In this document: positions 42,764-52,088 of the stretch, piece after piece | Layout: every line of letters begins with the position of its first letter | Position numbering within the stretch: the first letter of the stretch is position 1 | From: Mesorhizobium escarrei | Lineage (GTDB): Bacteria > Pseudomonadota > Alphaproteobacteria > Rhizobiales > Rhizobiaceae | Assembly: GCF_935825525.1 (NCBI RefSeq) | Contig: NZ_CAKXZT010000145.1 | Location: 40,437-104,436, forward strand | Direction of reading: 5' to 3' | DNA: 64,000 nucleotides | Translations under genes and position numbers: made by a program | Notes under the pieces: generated by a model | What the model saw: the letters and a program-made list of their open reading frames with translations, nothing else | The model's database searches: none | What the model was told of the DNA's origin: nothing

Positions 42764-43836
42764 TGAGGCCATTCCAGATAGGCACTCATGCCGGGACGCA
42801 GCTCCGGCGCCTTGTCGACGGGATAGGCGCGGATCGAAAAGGTGCGTAGGTCAAAATCGCCCGTGGCACGCGTGGCGCGCCAACTTGCGTATTCACCCTT
42901 TGTGGCGATCAGCCTGACCTCAAGCGTGATCTTGCGATCGCCGAGCGCCGGAATGCGCACGTCGAAGCGGTCGCCTAGCTTAAGCGTCTTGACCAGGTCC
43001 TCGCGCAGATCGAAGTGGACCCACAGGTCGTGGAGATCGACAAGCGTGATCAATGGCACGCCAGGCGAAACAAACTCTCCGGGCTCTACGTTGCGCTGGT
43101 AGACCTGCGAGGCGACGGGCGCGTAGACCACCATCTGGTCGATGATCGACTGGACGGCGTTGATGTCGGCAAGCGCCTTCAAAACCTTCGCTGCTGCGAT
43201 CTCGCGCTCCTCACGCGTGTAGCCGTTGACAGCCTCCTCGTAAGCCGATTTGGCCTGGTCGACGCCATTCTCGCTCTCGTGAAGAGCGTCGGTCGCCTGG
43301 TCGAGCCGTGCCTTCGGGGCATTGCCTTGCTCCGCCAGTTTGCGTGTGCGGTCATAGGTTTGTTGCGCCAGCAGAAGAGTCGCTCGCGTCCGATCGAGCT
43401 GGGCTTGGCGCGCTGCGATGACTTCAGGCCGAGTGCCTGCATTGATGTTTGCAAGCTGCGCGTCGGCGACGACCTTGGCGGCGACCGCCTGCTCATGCTT
43501 GGCAAGAGTCTCCGGATTGTCGATCCGCACCAGCGCGGCATTTGCAGCAACATCTTGACCGCGCGCGACGGAAACATCTGCAACCCGCCCGTCGACCCGT
43601 GCTGCAATGTCAAAACGAGTTGCGTCGATCTCGCCTTGCACCAGCAGGGGCTGACCCTGCACCAGATAGTAGATCGACAGAGTGGCGATCGCGGCTATGA
43701 CCACGGCAACGATGATTGATGGAATGCGATTGGGTGCCGGCCCTGGCATCTCCGGCGGCTCCAACGACAATTCGGGCGCGGTCGGTACCGCCGTTTGCCC
43801 CGGCGACACTTCCGTTAGAATCTCGACGCTTGCCAT
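42760..43836 (-). CDS. HlyD-family periplasmic adaptor (first copy)
   Basis: 358 residues. A membrane helix (IIVAVVIAAIATLSIYYLV) follows a ~38-residue cytoplasmic tail. The lipoyl halves are RFDIAARVDGRVADVSVARG and VVYAPVASQVYQRNVEPGEF, separated by a long coiled-coil hairpin (AKHEQAVAAKVVADAQ to EREIAAAKVLKAL). The C-terminal barrel includes VHFDLREDLVKTLKLGDRF. It shares architecture with the second adaptor but little direct identity by eye, so the two are probably old paralogues. It overlaps the permease gene by four bases. Confidence 0.88.
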   Translation of the reverse strand: MASVEILTEVSPGQTAVPTAPELSLEPPEMPGPAPNRIPSIIVAVVIAAIATLSIYYLVQGQPLLVQGEIDATRFDIAARVDGRVADVSVARGQDVAANAALVRIDNPETLAKHEQAVAAKVVADAQLANINAGTRPEVIAARQAQLDRTRATLLLAQQTYDRTRKLAEQGNAPKARLDQATDALHESENGVDQAKSAYEEAVNGYTREEREIAAAKVLKALADINAVQSIIDQMVVYAPVASQVYQRNVEPGEFVSPGVPLITLVDLHDLWVHFDLREDLVKTLKLGDRFDVRIPALGDRKITLEVRLIATKGEYASWRATRATGDFDLRTFSIRAYPVDKAPELRPGMSAYLEWPQ

Positions 43837-43887
43837 GTCCGTTTGACTTTCCCGTGACCGGCCGCAGGACGGTGAGAAATGAGCAAC

Positions 43888-44223
43888 TCAGGCTCGGATC
43901 CGAATGCTGCCGTCGACCTCCTGCACCTCGTAAGTGTTGAGTCGCTCGGTCGCTGGACCATTCAGAACCGAGCCGGTGGCTATGTCGAACCGGGAGCCGT
44001 GGCATTGGCACATGATGGTGGTCCCCTTGAGCAGTCCGCCGGAAAGCGGGCATGCCTCGTCGCTGCACGTGCAGAGGTCATCGAACGCGTAGAGGCGGTT
44101 GTCGACACGCGCGATCGAGACCCGTAGTTTGCGGTCATCCAGATAAAAGGGAGCAACGAAGTCGTTGGGGATCGGGTCGCCCCGCCCGATAGGGCGGAAG
44201 ACATCAACCGGGAGCTCAGTCAT
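43888..44223 (-). CDS. Rieske-like [2Fe-2S] ferredoxin with a Cys-for-His ligand change
   Basis: 111 residues from the ATG at 44223 (MTELPVDVF). The fold matches small Rieske ferredoxins: LDDRKLRVSIARVDNRLYAF, the first cluster loop DLCTCSDEACPLSGG, the second loop CQCHGSRFD, then LNTYEVQEVDGSIRI. Rieske centres need C-x-H and C-x2-H; here the first loop reads C51-T-C53, while C72-x2-H75 is normal. The substitution was confirmed in the codons (TGC ACG TGC). It suggests 3Cys:1His ligation, or loss of the usual cluster. It lies 29 bases after the GMC oxidoreductase gene and is probably its electron partner. Confidence 0.85.
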   Translation of the reverse strand: MTELPVDVFRPIGRGDPIPNDFVAPFYLDDRKLRVSIARVDNRLYAFDDLCTCSDEACPLSGGLLKGTTIMCQCHGSRFDIATGSVLNGPATERLNTYEVQEVDGSIRIRA

Positions 44224-44252
44224 GCGTCGGTCCTTTCGCCCTGTCCGGGTCG

Positions 44253-45986
44253 CTAGTACGGATACTCGGGAATGATGTCGGACTTCTTCGCGTCGAGCCG
44301 TAACTCGCCTGGAGCGCCGGCAGGCACACAAGGACGGTGCGGCATGACGGGGTCGATGCGCTCGTAGCCCCCACCCAGGGGCGGTCTGGGGTCCGGCTCG
44401 CCCTTGTTCGGCCAGAGCGACATTGCCCGCTCTGCCAAGGCTGCGATCGTCAGCGACGGGTTCACGCCTGGATTGGCCGCCATCACGCTCCCGTCCATGA
44501 CATGAAGGCCTGGCTGACCGAACATACGCTGGTAGGGATCGACGGCACCGCTTTTGCTGCTGTCGCCGATCGGGATACCGCCAGTGAAGTGGGCCGTGGC
44601 GGTGCGGTTGATAACCTCAAATCGTAGCGCGCCCTCACGGCTGCCCATCTTCTTGGCCAACCGCTCGGAAAACTCCTCCACGACAGGGATGTGCACCGAG
44701 GGGGGCTTGCCAGAGCCTCGTCGGCTCCGCAACAGGCCGTTCTGCCAGTATAGATCGAGCGAGGTGTCGGTCGTCTGCATGCACAGCATGATCGCCGACC
44801 GCTCGGACCAGTGGCGCGCATCGTCGAAGCTCAGCACGTCGGTCGGATGCTCGATCAGCTGCCTAAGCCAGGACGCGAACGGATGCTTCTGCTCGCCATG
44901 CAGGTGGTAGGTGAACAGGAGCGCCATCGCGTTGCTTCCTACCCCGTAGTAGACGGGCTCGATGCTCGTCACGGGATCCGGCCAGACGCCGCAAGTGATT
45001 GCCACCGATCCCGGTGTGATGTGGATTTTCTCCGGATCGCGCTTCCATTGTCCGTGGGTCCGGGTGATCTCGAGGAGTTGTTCGGAGTTGGTCCGCGCTC
45101 GTTTCCCCAGCTCGCTCGACAGCCCCCTTAGGCGGCCCTTGTGCTGCATATGATGAAGGAGTTTCGATGAGCCGTACGCGTGGGCAGCAACGATCACTTG
45201 TTCCGCGGTGTACGTATGACGGTGGAGATGCACCGCTCGCTGCGCCCAACCGGGATGACGCGCATGCACCTCGAACCCGCCGCCCGGGAGCGGGAGGAGG
45301 TCGTACACCTCGTGCAGCTCATGCACTTCAACACCAAGTTTTTCCGCCAGATAGAGGTAGTTCGTCGTCAACTTGTTCTTGGCGTTGCGACCGCATCCGA
45401 TCTGGCAGTTGCCACATGAGATGCAACCGGTGCGCCGGGGGCCGACGCCGCCGAAGTAAGGATCTTCGGCTTCAACACCGGGGCTGCCGAAGTAGACTCC
45501 GACCGGGGCCTTGTTGAACGTCTCCCCTTTTCCCATCTCGATCGCCACCTCGTGCATGTAGCGATCGACATCGGTTGGCAGGTACGGATAGCGAACAACG
45601 CCGAACATCCGCCTTGCCTGGTCGTAACAAGGAGCCAACTCGTCCGCCCAGTCGGTGATGCCCGCCCACCCCGGTGCATCGAAGAACTGCTTCGGAGGCA
45701 CATAGAGCGTATTCCCGTAGACGTGTGAGCCGCCGCCGACTCCCGCGCCGCAGAGGACGAGGACATCGTCCAGGTACTCGATCCTTTGGATCCCGTACAA
45801 TTCTGCTGCGGGAAACCACGCGTAGTGCTTCTGATCCCAACTGGTCTTTGGAATGTCTTCGTCTTTCCAGCGCCTGCCGGCCTCCATCACGCCAACCCGG
45901 TAGCCCTTCTCCGCGGCGCGGAGCGCGGCGACACTCCCGCCGAACCCGGAGCCGATGATCAGTACGTCGTAATCGAAACTAGCCAT
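44253..45986 (-). CDS. GMC-family FAD oxidoreductase with CX2CX2CX3C motif (cholesterol oxidase-like)
   Basis: 577 residues from the ATG at 45986 with GAAGGAGAGGAGC upstream. FAD binding is shown by LIIGSGFGGSVAALRAAEKG (GxGxxG at 12-17) and VMEAGRRW. C188, C191, C194 and C198 (GCISCGNCQIGC) form a ferredoxin-like four-cysteine cluster motif also seen in mycobacterial ChoD-type proteins. The C-terminal MDGSVMAANPGVNPSLTIAA segment is the GMC oxidoreductase tail. No signal peptide is seen. With the Rieske-like protein it could form an FAD-to-iron-sulfur electron path acting on a sterol or other alcohol. Substrate unknown. Confidence 0.88.
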   Translation of the reverse strand: MASFDYDVLIIGSGFGGSVAALRAAEKGYRVGVMEAGRRWKDEDIPKTSWDQKHYAWFPAAELYGIQRIEYLDDVLVLCGAGVGGGSHVYGNTLYVPPKQFFDAPGWAGITDWADELAPCYDQARRMFGVVRYPYLPTDVDRYMHEVAIEMGKGETFNKAPVGVYFGSPGVEAEDPYFGGVGPRRTGCISCGNCQIGCGRNAKNKLTTNYLYLAEKLGVEVHELHEVYDLLPLPGGGFEVHARHPGWAQRAVHLHRHTYTAEQVIVAAHAYGSSKLLHHMQHKGRLRGLSSELGKRARTNSEQLLEITRTHGQWKRDPEKIHITPGSVAITCGVWPDPVTSIEPVYYGVGSNAMALLFTYHLHGEQKHPFASWLRQLIEHPTDVLSFDDARHWSERSAIMLCMQTTDTSLDLYWQNGLLRSRRGSGKPPSVHIPVVEEFSERLAKKMGSREGALRFEVINRTATAHFTGGIPIGDSSKSGAVDPYQRMFGQPGLHVMDGSVMAANPGVNPSLTIAALAERAMSLWPNKGEPDPRPPLGGGYERIDPVMPHRPCVPAGAPGELRLDAKKSDIIPEYPY

Positions 45987-46046
45987 GCTCCTCTCCTTCG
46001 GCCGTGGTGTGGGCACCAATTGAGGGGTTGCCCATCAGGGTCGGCA

Positions 46047-46760
46047 TCACCATCCAGCACCCATGGCAGGGGTTCGGGTCAAAAGGACACGGCTCACGAC
46101 CAGCATCCACACAAGGCCGATGACGGGCGAGACGAACCGCGAATAGGCGCCGTCCGGCGCCCAGAACCCACCGCTTACCCAGGTCGTGCCGCCGAGCAGG
46201 ACGAGCACGATGGCTGCGACTCCTGCGGCGAAGAGCGCGTTTGAGATGAGCCCGGCCCTCCAGAACCCGAAAGCGCTGGACATGATCAGCATCGCGCGCG
46301 GGAACGAAGAGAATACGACACAGGCCCAGGCGAAGTCGTTCAGTCCCGACGCGAGCGCGGTATTGCCGGAGCCGGCGATCGAGTACGCAAGCGCCGCGCC
46401 GATCGTGACAAGCAGCAGGAACAGGGCTCCCAGCATCGCGCCGGCGGTGGTTGCTGCTCCACCCCAACCATCTTGCCCTGCATCGGCCAAGGTGGCCCTG
46501 ACGGCCGCCGCGAACCACATAAGATTCAGGAGCGCCATGCCAGAGATCACCGCCGCAATCAGGATCCGCGTGCGATCAGCCTCGTAGAACGCAACGATGG
46601 TGTCGGCCGACGCGCCGACCTGCGGCTGATAGCCGTAGATGACGTAGGCGATGATGAAACAGACTAGGAAATTGATGCCGCTCATGCGCCATAAGCGTTC
46701 CCAGAACGCGCCGCCGTACGCGCTGGTGGATGAGGTCATTACTGTTGTGGATGTGGTCAT
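46047..46760 (-). CDS. Integral membrane protein of unknown function
   Basis: 237 residues with about six membrane helices: MSGINFLVCFIIAYVIYGYQ, ILIAAVISGMALLNLMWFAA, AGAMLGALFLLLVTIGAALA, SNALFAAGVAAIVLVLLGG and others. The first ~20 residues are Thr/Ser-rich. No catalytic or cofactor residues stand out. It lies between the crotonase and GMC genes, so it may anchor or supply the oxidoreductase, but that is only positional. AAGGAAG precedes the ATG at 46760. Confidence 0.75.
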   Translation of the reverse strand: MTTSTTVMTSSTSAYGGAFWERLWRMSGINFLVCFIIAYVIYGYQPQVGASADTIVAFYEADRTRILIAAVISGMALLNLMWFAAAVRATLADAGQDGWGGAATTAGAMLGALFLLLVTIGAALAYSIAGSGNTALASGLNDFAWACVVFSSFPRAMLIMSSAFGFWRAGLISNALFAAGVAAIVLVLLGGTTWVSGGFWAPDGAYSRFVSPVIGLVWMLVVSRVLLTRTPAMGAGW

Positions 46761-46804
46761 GACGATCTTCCTTCAAGTCGAAGTTGAACCTTGTGTCCTT
46801 CGGA

Positions 46805-47722
46805 TCAGTGGCCGTTCAAATCGGCCAGCAAGCCAGCCAAATCCATTTCCGCATGCCGGGTCTGGAAGCCCCGCTCGAGCGCGGCTTGAATGCGGCTCTG
46901 GCCCTCGGGGTCGCGAGCGCCCTCGCCAAAGAGATCGGAATCGCGTCGAAAGTCCTCGATGGGCGCGAGCGCGATCGCATTGACGCGGTCCTTGACTGCG
47001 ACGAGACCTGCCTCAGGAAATTTCGCTATCCGATAAGCGAGCGACCTGACGAAATCGCCGAGTGTGTTGGCAGGCATCGCTCGATTGATCCAGCCATACT
47101 TTTCGGCCAGGTCTGCGTCGAAATCCTGGGCGCTCAACATGACCTCGAGCGCCCGCGCGCGACCCATGAGGCGCACGAGATGTTGGAGGCCGCCTCCACC
47201 GGGCGTCATGCCGAATGCCGGTTCCGGTTGAGCGAAAATCGCCGACTCGCGTTCAGCAAAGCGCATGTCGCACGCCAGCACGAACTCACTGCCGGCGGCG
47301 CGCACGCGGCCCTCAATCTGTGCAATAGTAACGAGGCGGCTTGCGCTGAGGTGACGGAACAGCAGCGCGATCGACGCTTCGCCTGTGAGCTTCGCTGCTT
47401 CCTGCCGGTATTCTTCGATCTTGGTGACGTCGACGTGTGAGATGAAATAGTCGGGATCCGTGCTTCTGAACACGAGCACCTTGAGGGCGATATCGGCCTC
47501 CGCTTGCTGGATGAGGGAGACCAGGTCTCGCGCCAGTGCGGGCCCAAGGAGATTCATGGGCGGGGCAGCTATGTCGGCGAAGAGAACGGCGCCTTCCTTG
47601 CGCATTTTCAACGTCTCGAAAACTTTCGGGATCTCGGGCGAGGCCACTTCAGAGCCCAACAGCTTGTGGAGAGGCCCAAAGTCGCCGTGATCGAAGGTGT
47701 CGTCTACGCTCAACGTGCGCAT
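46805..47722 (-). CDS. Enoyl-CoA hydratase/isomerase (crotonase) family protein
   Basis: 305 residues. The crotonase fold is visible from AVLFADIAAPPMNLLGPALA, with ASRLVTIAQIEGRVRAAGSE and EFVLACDMRFAERES as the oxyanion-hole region and GMTPGGGGLQHLVRLMGRAR after it. The residue normally serving as the catalytic Glu near PEPAFGMTPGGG is not clearly present, so it may be an unusual hydratase, isomerase or hydrolase. It is the second gene of the minus-strand series, 18 bases after the winged-helix regulator. Confidence 0.82.
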   Translation of the reverse strand: MRTLSVDDTFDHGDFGPLHKLLGSEVASPEIPKVFETLKMRKEGAVLFADIAAPPMNLLGPALARDLVSLIQQAEADIALKVLVFRSTDPDYFISHVDVTKIEEYRQEAAKLTGEASIALLFRHLSASRLVTIAQIEGRVRAAGSEFVLACDMRFAERESAIFAQPEPAFGMTPGGGGLQHLVRLMGRARALEVMLSAQDFDADLAEKYGWINRAMPANTLGDFVRSLAYRIAKFPEAGLVAVKDRVNAIALAPIEDFRRDSDLFGEGARDPEGQSRIQAALERGFQTRHAEMDLAGLLADLNGH

Positions 47723-47740
47723 CCGCCTGTCTCCGGTTTC

Positions 47741-48265
47741 TCAAAGGCGGACCGTAGGAGCGCTGCGCGCTCCACTGTCAGAAAGCGGGTGAATCTGAAC
47801 GCGCTCTACAAGCGTCGGCGCAATCTGACGCATCGTCTCAAGCGACATCTTCCGTTGAGGCGACGTATGGACCGAAGCAACGAATTGGTAGCCACGCCCG
47901 GGGATGTTGATGATGAACCGATTTCCATCCCGTCCGTCGCGCAACATGCGACGCAATGTGGAGATGTGGACTGTGAGATTGGTGGGCACGACAAAGATGT
48001 CGGGCCAAACGCGGGCCATCAGTTCCTGCTTGCTGACTAGCTCGCCCGGGCGTTCAAGCAAAGCGATCAGGATGCCCAGCGCGCGACTCCCGAGCGGCAC
48101 CGGTTTGTCGCCCTCCAACAGAAGAAACTGCCTCGGGAACAGACGAAACGGTCCAAATGCAACTTCGCCTCTCACGCTAAGTCGCCTGGGATCAAATTGC
48201 GTCAGCGCTGCCGGTTTGGAGGAGGGCAGGCGGTCAAAGATCACAGTCAATCCTGATGCGCCCAT
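47741..48265 (-). CDS. Winged-helix (OmpR/CadC-type) DNA-binding regulator
   Basis: 174 residues. The OmpR-type winged helix covers ~36-130: VAFGPFRLFPRQFLLLEGDK, LGSRALGILIALLERPGELV, SKQELMARVWPDIFV and NIPGRGYQFVAS. No receiver or ATPase domain is attached; both flanks are short and unconserved. It closely resembles the N-terminal domain of the large regulator at 49079. It leads the minus-strand run into the crotonase-GMC-exporter genes and probably controls them. GAGGTCACC precedes the ATG at 48265. Confidence 0.85.
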   Translation of the reverse strand: MGASGLTVIFDRLPSSKPAALTQFDPRRLSVRGEVAFGPFRLFPRQFLLLEGDKPVPLGSRALGILIALLERPGELVSKQELMARVWPDIFVVPTNLTVHISTLRRMLRDGRDGNRFIINIPGRGYQFVASVHTSPQRKMSLETMRQIAPTLVERVQIHPLSDSGARSAPTVRL

Positions 48266-48445
48266 GGTGACCTCGCGTGCTTAGAGGGGAGCCATTTTGT
48301 TCCCCAGAATCTACTCTGACGCGGCGAGAAGCGCCCGTTATAGGATGTGATGCTTTGTTAAATCCTGCGAGAGTCACCATTTGTTGATCAAAGAGTTGGG
48401 GGGATAGAGTGAACGGGCGACGAGTGCGTCGAGTCGACCCTACGG

Positions 48446-48865
48446 TCAGATCAAGCTGATCGTCACGTCGATGTTGCCGCGCGTTGCTTTCGAGTACGCG
48501 CAAATCTGATGCGCTTCGTTCACCAGGGCCTGGGCGACCATGCGATCAACGCCGGGCAGGCTAACCTTGAGCCGAGCGCCGATGAAGTAGCTGTCGTTTT
48601 CCAGTCTTAGGTCTACTTCTGCCTCGATAGCGGAAGAAGCCGGCAAGGCAATTTTCTGTTTCCGGGCTACTTGCACGATTGCGGTTTCAAAACAGGCCGA
48701 CCAAGCTACCGCAAATAGTTGCTCCGGGTTAGTCCCGATGCGAACCGATCCGGGGGCCCCCAGCCTTATGTCGAGGTGCCCATCGGAGCTGCGTGCGATG
48801 CCGTTCTCTCGCCCGTGGGTGGTCCGGGTCTTGGCCGTATACAGCAGCTTTCCCGTGGTGCTCAT
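48446..48865 (-). CDS. ohr: Organic hydroperoxide reductase (Ohr/OsmC family)
   Basis: 139 residues, standard Ohr length. The redox cysteines are C58 in AWSACFETAI and C122 in AHQICAYSKATRGN; the reactive-site arginine segment is present (TTHGRENGIARSSDG with an Arg before the strand). Ohr reduces organic hydroperoxides with lipoyl reductants. No MarR-type OhrR is nearby; instead two winged-helix regulators flank it. It is divergent from the large regulator, with 213 bases between starts. Confidence 0.9.
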   Translation of the reverse strand: MSTTGKLLYTAKTRTTHGRENGIARSSDGHLDIRLGAPGSVRIGTNPEQLFAVAWSACFETAIVQVARKQKIALPASSAIEAEVDLRLENDSYFIGARLKVSLPGVDRMVAQALVNEAHQICAYSKATRGNIDVTISLI

Positions 48866-49078
48866 CTTGTAAGCCTGGAATTCTGTTTCAGCCTCTCGAT
48901 TCGCGAGCTGACGCGTGTCCGATGACGCTGAAGGCCCCGCTACACATTGCCAATCAAGACTCCGTCTTTCGGACGCCTTGGTAGCGGCAATGTCGGCTCG
49001 CCGCGTTCCATGGCGGCATTTTGGTCCACCAAACTCTCTCCGCCTAGAGCTACGCCTGCCGTCCGGGAGCCGCCCGTT

Positions 49079-52000
49079 ATGGCTTGTGAGAAGGTGTTAG
49101 GAACTGTCAGCAGCTATTTTCCTGGGCAATTGGGGAGTGGAGAGCGAAACCGTCGGGCTAACGGGCTCTCTTCCGGGAAGACGGGGGGAACGATCTCGGC
49201 TAAAATGCCTGTCAGAGAGGCAGTCCAGAAAGGCCTGGCGACTGTGGCGGACCACCCCAAAGGCGGTATTTCGTTTGGTCCCTTCACCTTATTTGTAGGG
49301 GAGAGGCTGCTTACCAAAGAAGGCGTTCCCGTCAAGTTGGGCGCGCGCGCGCTCGATATTCTGGTCACCCTGACTTCGGCGCCGAACGAGGTCCAGAGCA
49401 AAGAAGATCTGATGTCGCGGGTATGGCCCGGGGTTACCGTTGAAGAAGGTAGCTTGCGATTTCATCTGGCCAGTCTCCGCAAAGCGCTGGGAGACGGAAA
49501 GGATGGCGCGCGGTTCATTGCGACTCTCCCGGGACGAGGCTACTGCTTTGTCGCTTCGGTTTCGCAAGCCGGTAGTCGTGGTGACGACGACAAGATCGCC
49601 ACCCCTAGCTTCCTGCACGCAAATATTCCCAGCCGCCTAGGCCGAATGCTCGGACGCGATGAGGATGTGCTGAAGGTATCGGTTAGCCTGACAGCCTCAC
49701 GTTTCGTCACCATCGTGGGACCTGGTGGCGTCGGCAAGACGACCGTCGCGGTGGCCGTCGCACATCATTTGATGTCCGCTTTCGCTGGTTCCGTTCTCTT
49801 CGTCGATCTTGGAATGGTAACTGATCCAAAACTTGCACCAACGGCTGTGGCCTCAATGCTAGGGTTGTCGGTCCAGTCCGACGACGCGATACCGAGTTTG
49901 GCGGCCTATCTACGCGACAAGCGCATCCTTTTAATTCTCGATACCTGCGAGCACCTAATAGAAGCAGTTGCCCCTCTGGCGGCAAGCATCGTGGACGCCG
50001 GACGCCATGTGCATCTCATCGCGACAAGCCGAGAGGCGCTTCGAGTTGAAGGCGAGCACGTCTATCGGCTAGGTGCCCTTGCATACCCCCCCAATGGGCG
50101 TGGACTAACTGCCGCAACTGTGCAGAAATTTCCAGCAACGCAACTGTTCATGGAACGTGCCGTCGCAAGCGGCGCGCCTCTGATCGTGAGTGATTTCGAA
50201 GCGCCAATTGTTGCTGATATCTGCAGAAAGCTGGACGGCGTGGCGCTTGCGATCGAGCTTGCGGCCAGACGTGTTGAGTCTTACGGCCTGCAGCAGATGG
50301 CCGCGCTACTCGATGAACGCTTGACCTTGTTGTGGCAAGGGTCGCGTAGCGCTCCACCACGACACAAAACTTTGCATGCTGCTCTCGATTGGAGTTATGG
50401 GCTTCTCTCTGAATCAGAACGCGTAGTGCTACGCCGACTCGCGGTATTCATTGGGTATTTCACCCTCGATGCTGCGTTGGAGGTGGTAACAAGCACAACC
50501 TTGGACCGCACAGCTGTCTTCGAAGCGATCGACAATCTCGTCGCGAAGTCAATGGTAGCCACTCACCCGCTTGGCGCCATGGTGCGCTACCGGCTTCTAG
50601 ATACGACCCGCGCTTACGCACTCGACATCGACATTGATGACGCGCAGGCAACTGACTTGGCCGTACGGCATGCGACTTACTACCGCCGATGGCTCGAACA
50701 GACCGGGATCGAATGGACGACTTTGTCCGCCGGGTCCGAACGGACCCCTCACTTTGCTGCACTCAACAATGTCCGTGCGGCATTAGAGTGGTCGTTTGGA
50801 GAGGGCGGCGACTTGGCGGTCGCTGTTGGGTTGGCGACTGCCGCCGCGCCCGTGTTCCTGGCCATGTCACTGCTTCCGGAATGTCACCGCTGGTCCGAAC
50901 GTGCGATTGCTTCCCTTTCTCCTCAGACGCGTGGCGGACATCAGGAGATGAAACTTCAAGCGGCCCTTGGGGTCTCGTTGATGTTCATGCGCGGCGGGCG
51001 TGATGCTGCGCGCGAAGCTTTGGAGCGAGGCTTAGCCATCGCTGAAAGCAATGGTGATACGCTTGATCAAATACGTCTGTTAGGCCCACTTCATATGTTT
51101 CACCGACGCACTGGGAAGTTCGCCAGTGCTCTTGAGTACGCGAAGCGTTGTTCTGCTGCCGCCGCGACCGTGAGCGATCCTGCTGCCAAAGCGTTGGCCC
51201 ATACTAATTTAGGGCTCGCGCTTCACGTTGACGGCAGACTTGTCGAGGCGCGCAGCGAACTAGAGGCTTCGCTGGCAGACGAATTTCAGCAAACCACGAC
51301 AATCTACCTTGGCTTTGAAGGCAGAATCTTAGCGACCGCTGTTCTCGCCAGAAATCTCTGGCTGCAGGGCTATGCCGTTCAGGCGACTGAATGCGCACAC
51401 CAGGCGGTGGAGGGGGCCCGCGATATGGACCACTCGTTATCTCTGGCGATCGCCTTGGTGTGGGCGGCGACGGTGTACCTTTGGACAGGTGATCTGCAGA
51501 GCGCGGAAATAGATTTAGATCAGGTTATAGCTCTATCCGAACCCCATTCTATGACTCCTTATGTCTTCGTCGGAAGAGGCTTCCGAGGCGAATTGGCTAT
51601 TCGTCGGGGTAACACAAAAGCGGGTATAGACTCGTTGCAGAGTTCTATTCAAAAGCTGCACACGCTGCCATATGAGCTGGTGACCACCGAGCTTAGCCTG
51701 TCTCTTGCGAAGGGATTTTCGGTGTCGCACCGCTTCGATGAAGGCCTCAGAACGATTAACGAGACGATCAAGCTGATCGAAGCGAACGGCGACTTTTTGT
51801 ACATGCCAGAGGCGCTGCGGACGAAAGGTGACATCCTTCTATCGATGGCCCGGGACTCGGACGAGGACGCCGAGACCTGCTTCGCACAATCGCTGGAATG
51901 GAGTCGTCGTCAGGGCGCACTCTCTTGGGAATTGCGGACAACGATAGATTTGGCGAAGCTCGCCGCTTCTCGCGGACAATCGAAGGAGGTGCGCACTCTG

Positions 52001-52087
52001 TTGCTGCCGGTCTTTGAGCGGTTTACCGAAGGTTTTGATACGGCCGATCTGAAAGCTGCTGAGCGCCTGTTGAGCGCGCGCGCATAG
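49079..52087 (+). CDS. Winged-helix/NB-ARC-like ATPase transcriptional regulator
   Basis: About 1002 residues from the ATG at 49079 (GGGAG nine bases upstream); a start at 49205 giving 960 residues is possible. Numbered from 49205, the winged helix is 22-118 (SFGPFTLFVGERLLTKEG to LPGRGYCFVAS), the P-loop VGPGGVGKTT is 171-180, and LLILDTCEHLIEA is Walker B-like. LIATSREALRVEGEHVYRL and LDGVALAIELAARRVESYG are typical of this ATPase class. The C-terminal ~450 residues are TPR-like helical repeats. Such proteins act as signal-responsive activators; the ligand is unknown. An IS66 relic begins two bases past the stop. Confidence 0.85.
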   Translation: MACEKVLGTVSSYFPGQLGSGERNRRANGLSSGKTGGTISAKMPVREAVQKGLATVADHPKGGISFGPFTLFVGERLLTKEGVPVKLGARALDILVTLTSAPNEVQSKEDLMSRVWPGVTVEEGSLRFHLASLRKALGDGKDGARFIATLPGRGYCFVASVSQAGSRGDDDKIATPSFLHANIPSRLGRMLGRDEDVLKVSVSLTASRFVTIVGPGGVGKTTVAVAVAHHLMSAFAGSVLFVDLGMVTDPKLAPTAVASMLGLSVQSDDAIPSLAAYLRDKRILLILDTCEHLIEAVAPLAASIVDAGRHVHLIATSREALRVEGEHVYRLGALAYPPNGRGLTAATVQKFPATQLFMERAVASGAPLIVSDFEAPIVADICRKLDGVALAIELAARRVESYGLQQMAALLDERLTLLWQGSRSAPPRHKTLHAALDWSYGLLSESERVVLRRLAVFIGYFTLDAALEVVTSTTLDRTAVFEAIDNLVAKSMVATHPLGAMVRYRLLDTTRAYALDIDIDDAQATDLAVRHATYYRRWLEQTGIEWTTLSAGSERTPHFAALNNVRAALEWSFGEGGDLAVAVGLATAAAPVFLAMSLLPECHRWSERAIASLSPQTRGGHQEMKLQAALGVSLMFMRGGRDAAREALERGLAIAESNGDTLDQIRLLGPLHMFHRRTGKFASALEYAKRCSAAAATVSDPAAKALAHTNLGLALHVDGRLVEARSELEASLADEFQQTTTIYLGFEGRILATAVLARNLWLQGYAVQATECAHQAVEGARDMDHSLSLAIALVWAATVYLWTGDLQSAEIDLDQVIALSEPHSMTPYVFVGRGFRGELAIRRGNTKAGIDSLQSSIQKLHTLPYELVTTELSLSLAKGFSVSHRFDEGLRTINETIKLIEANGDFLYMPEALRTKGDILLSMARDSDEDAETCFAQSLEWSRRQGALSWELRTTIDLAKLAASRGQSKEVRTLLLPVFERFTEGFDTADLKAAERLLSARA

Positions 52088-52088
52088 C

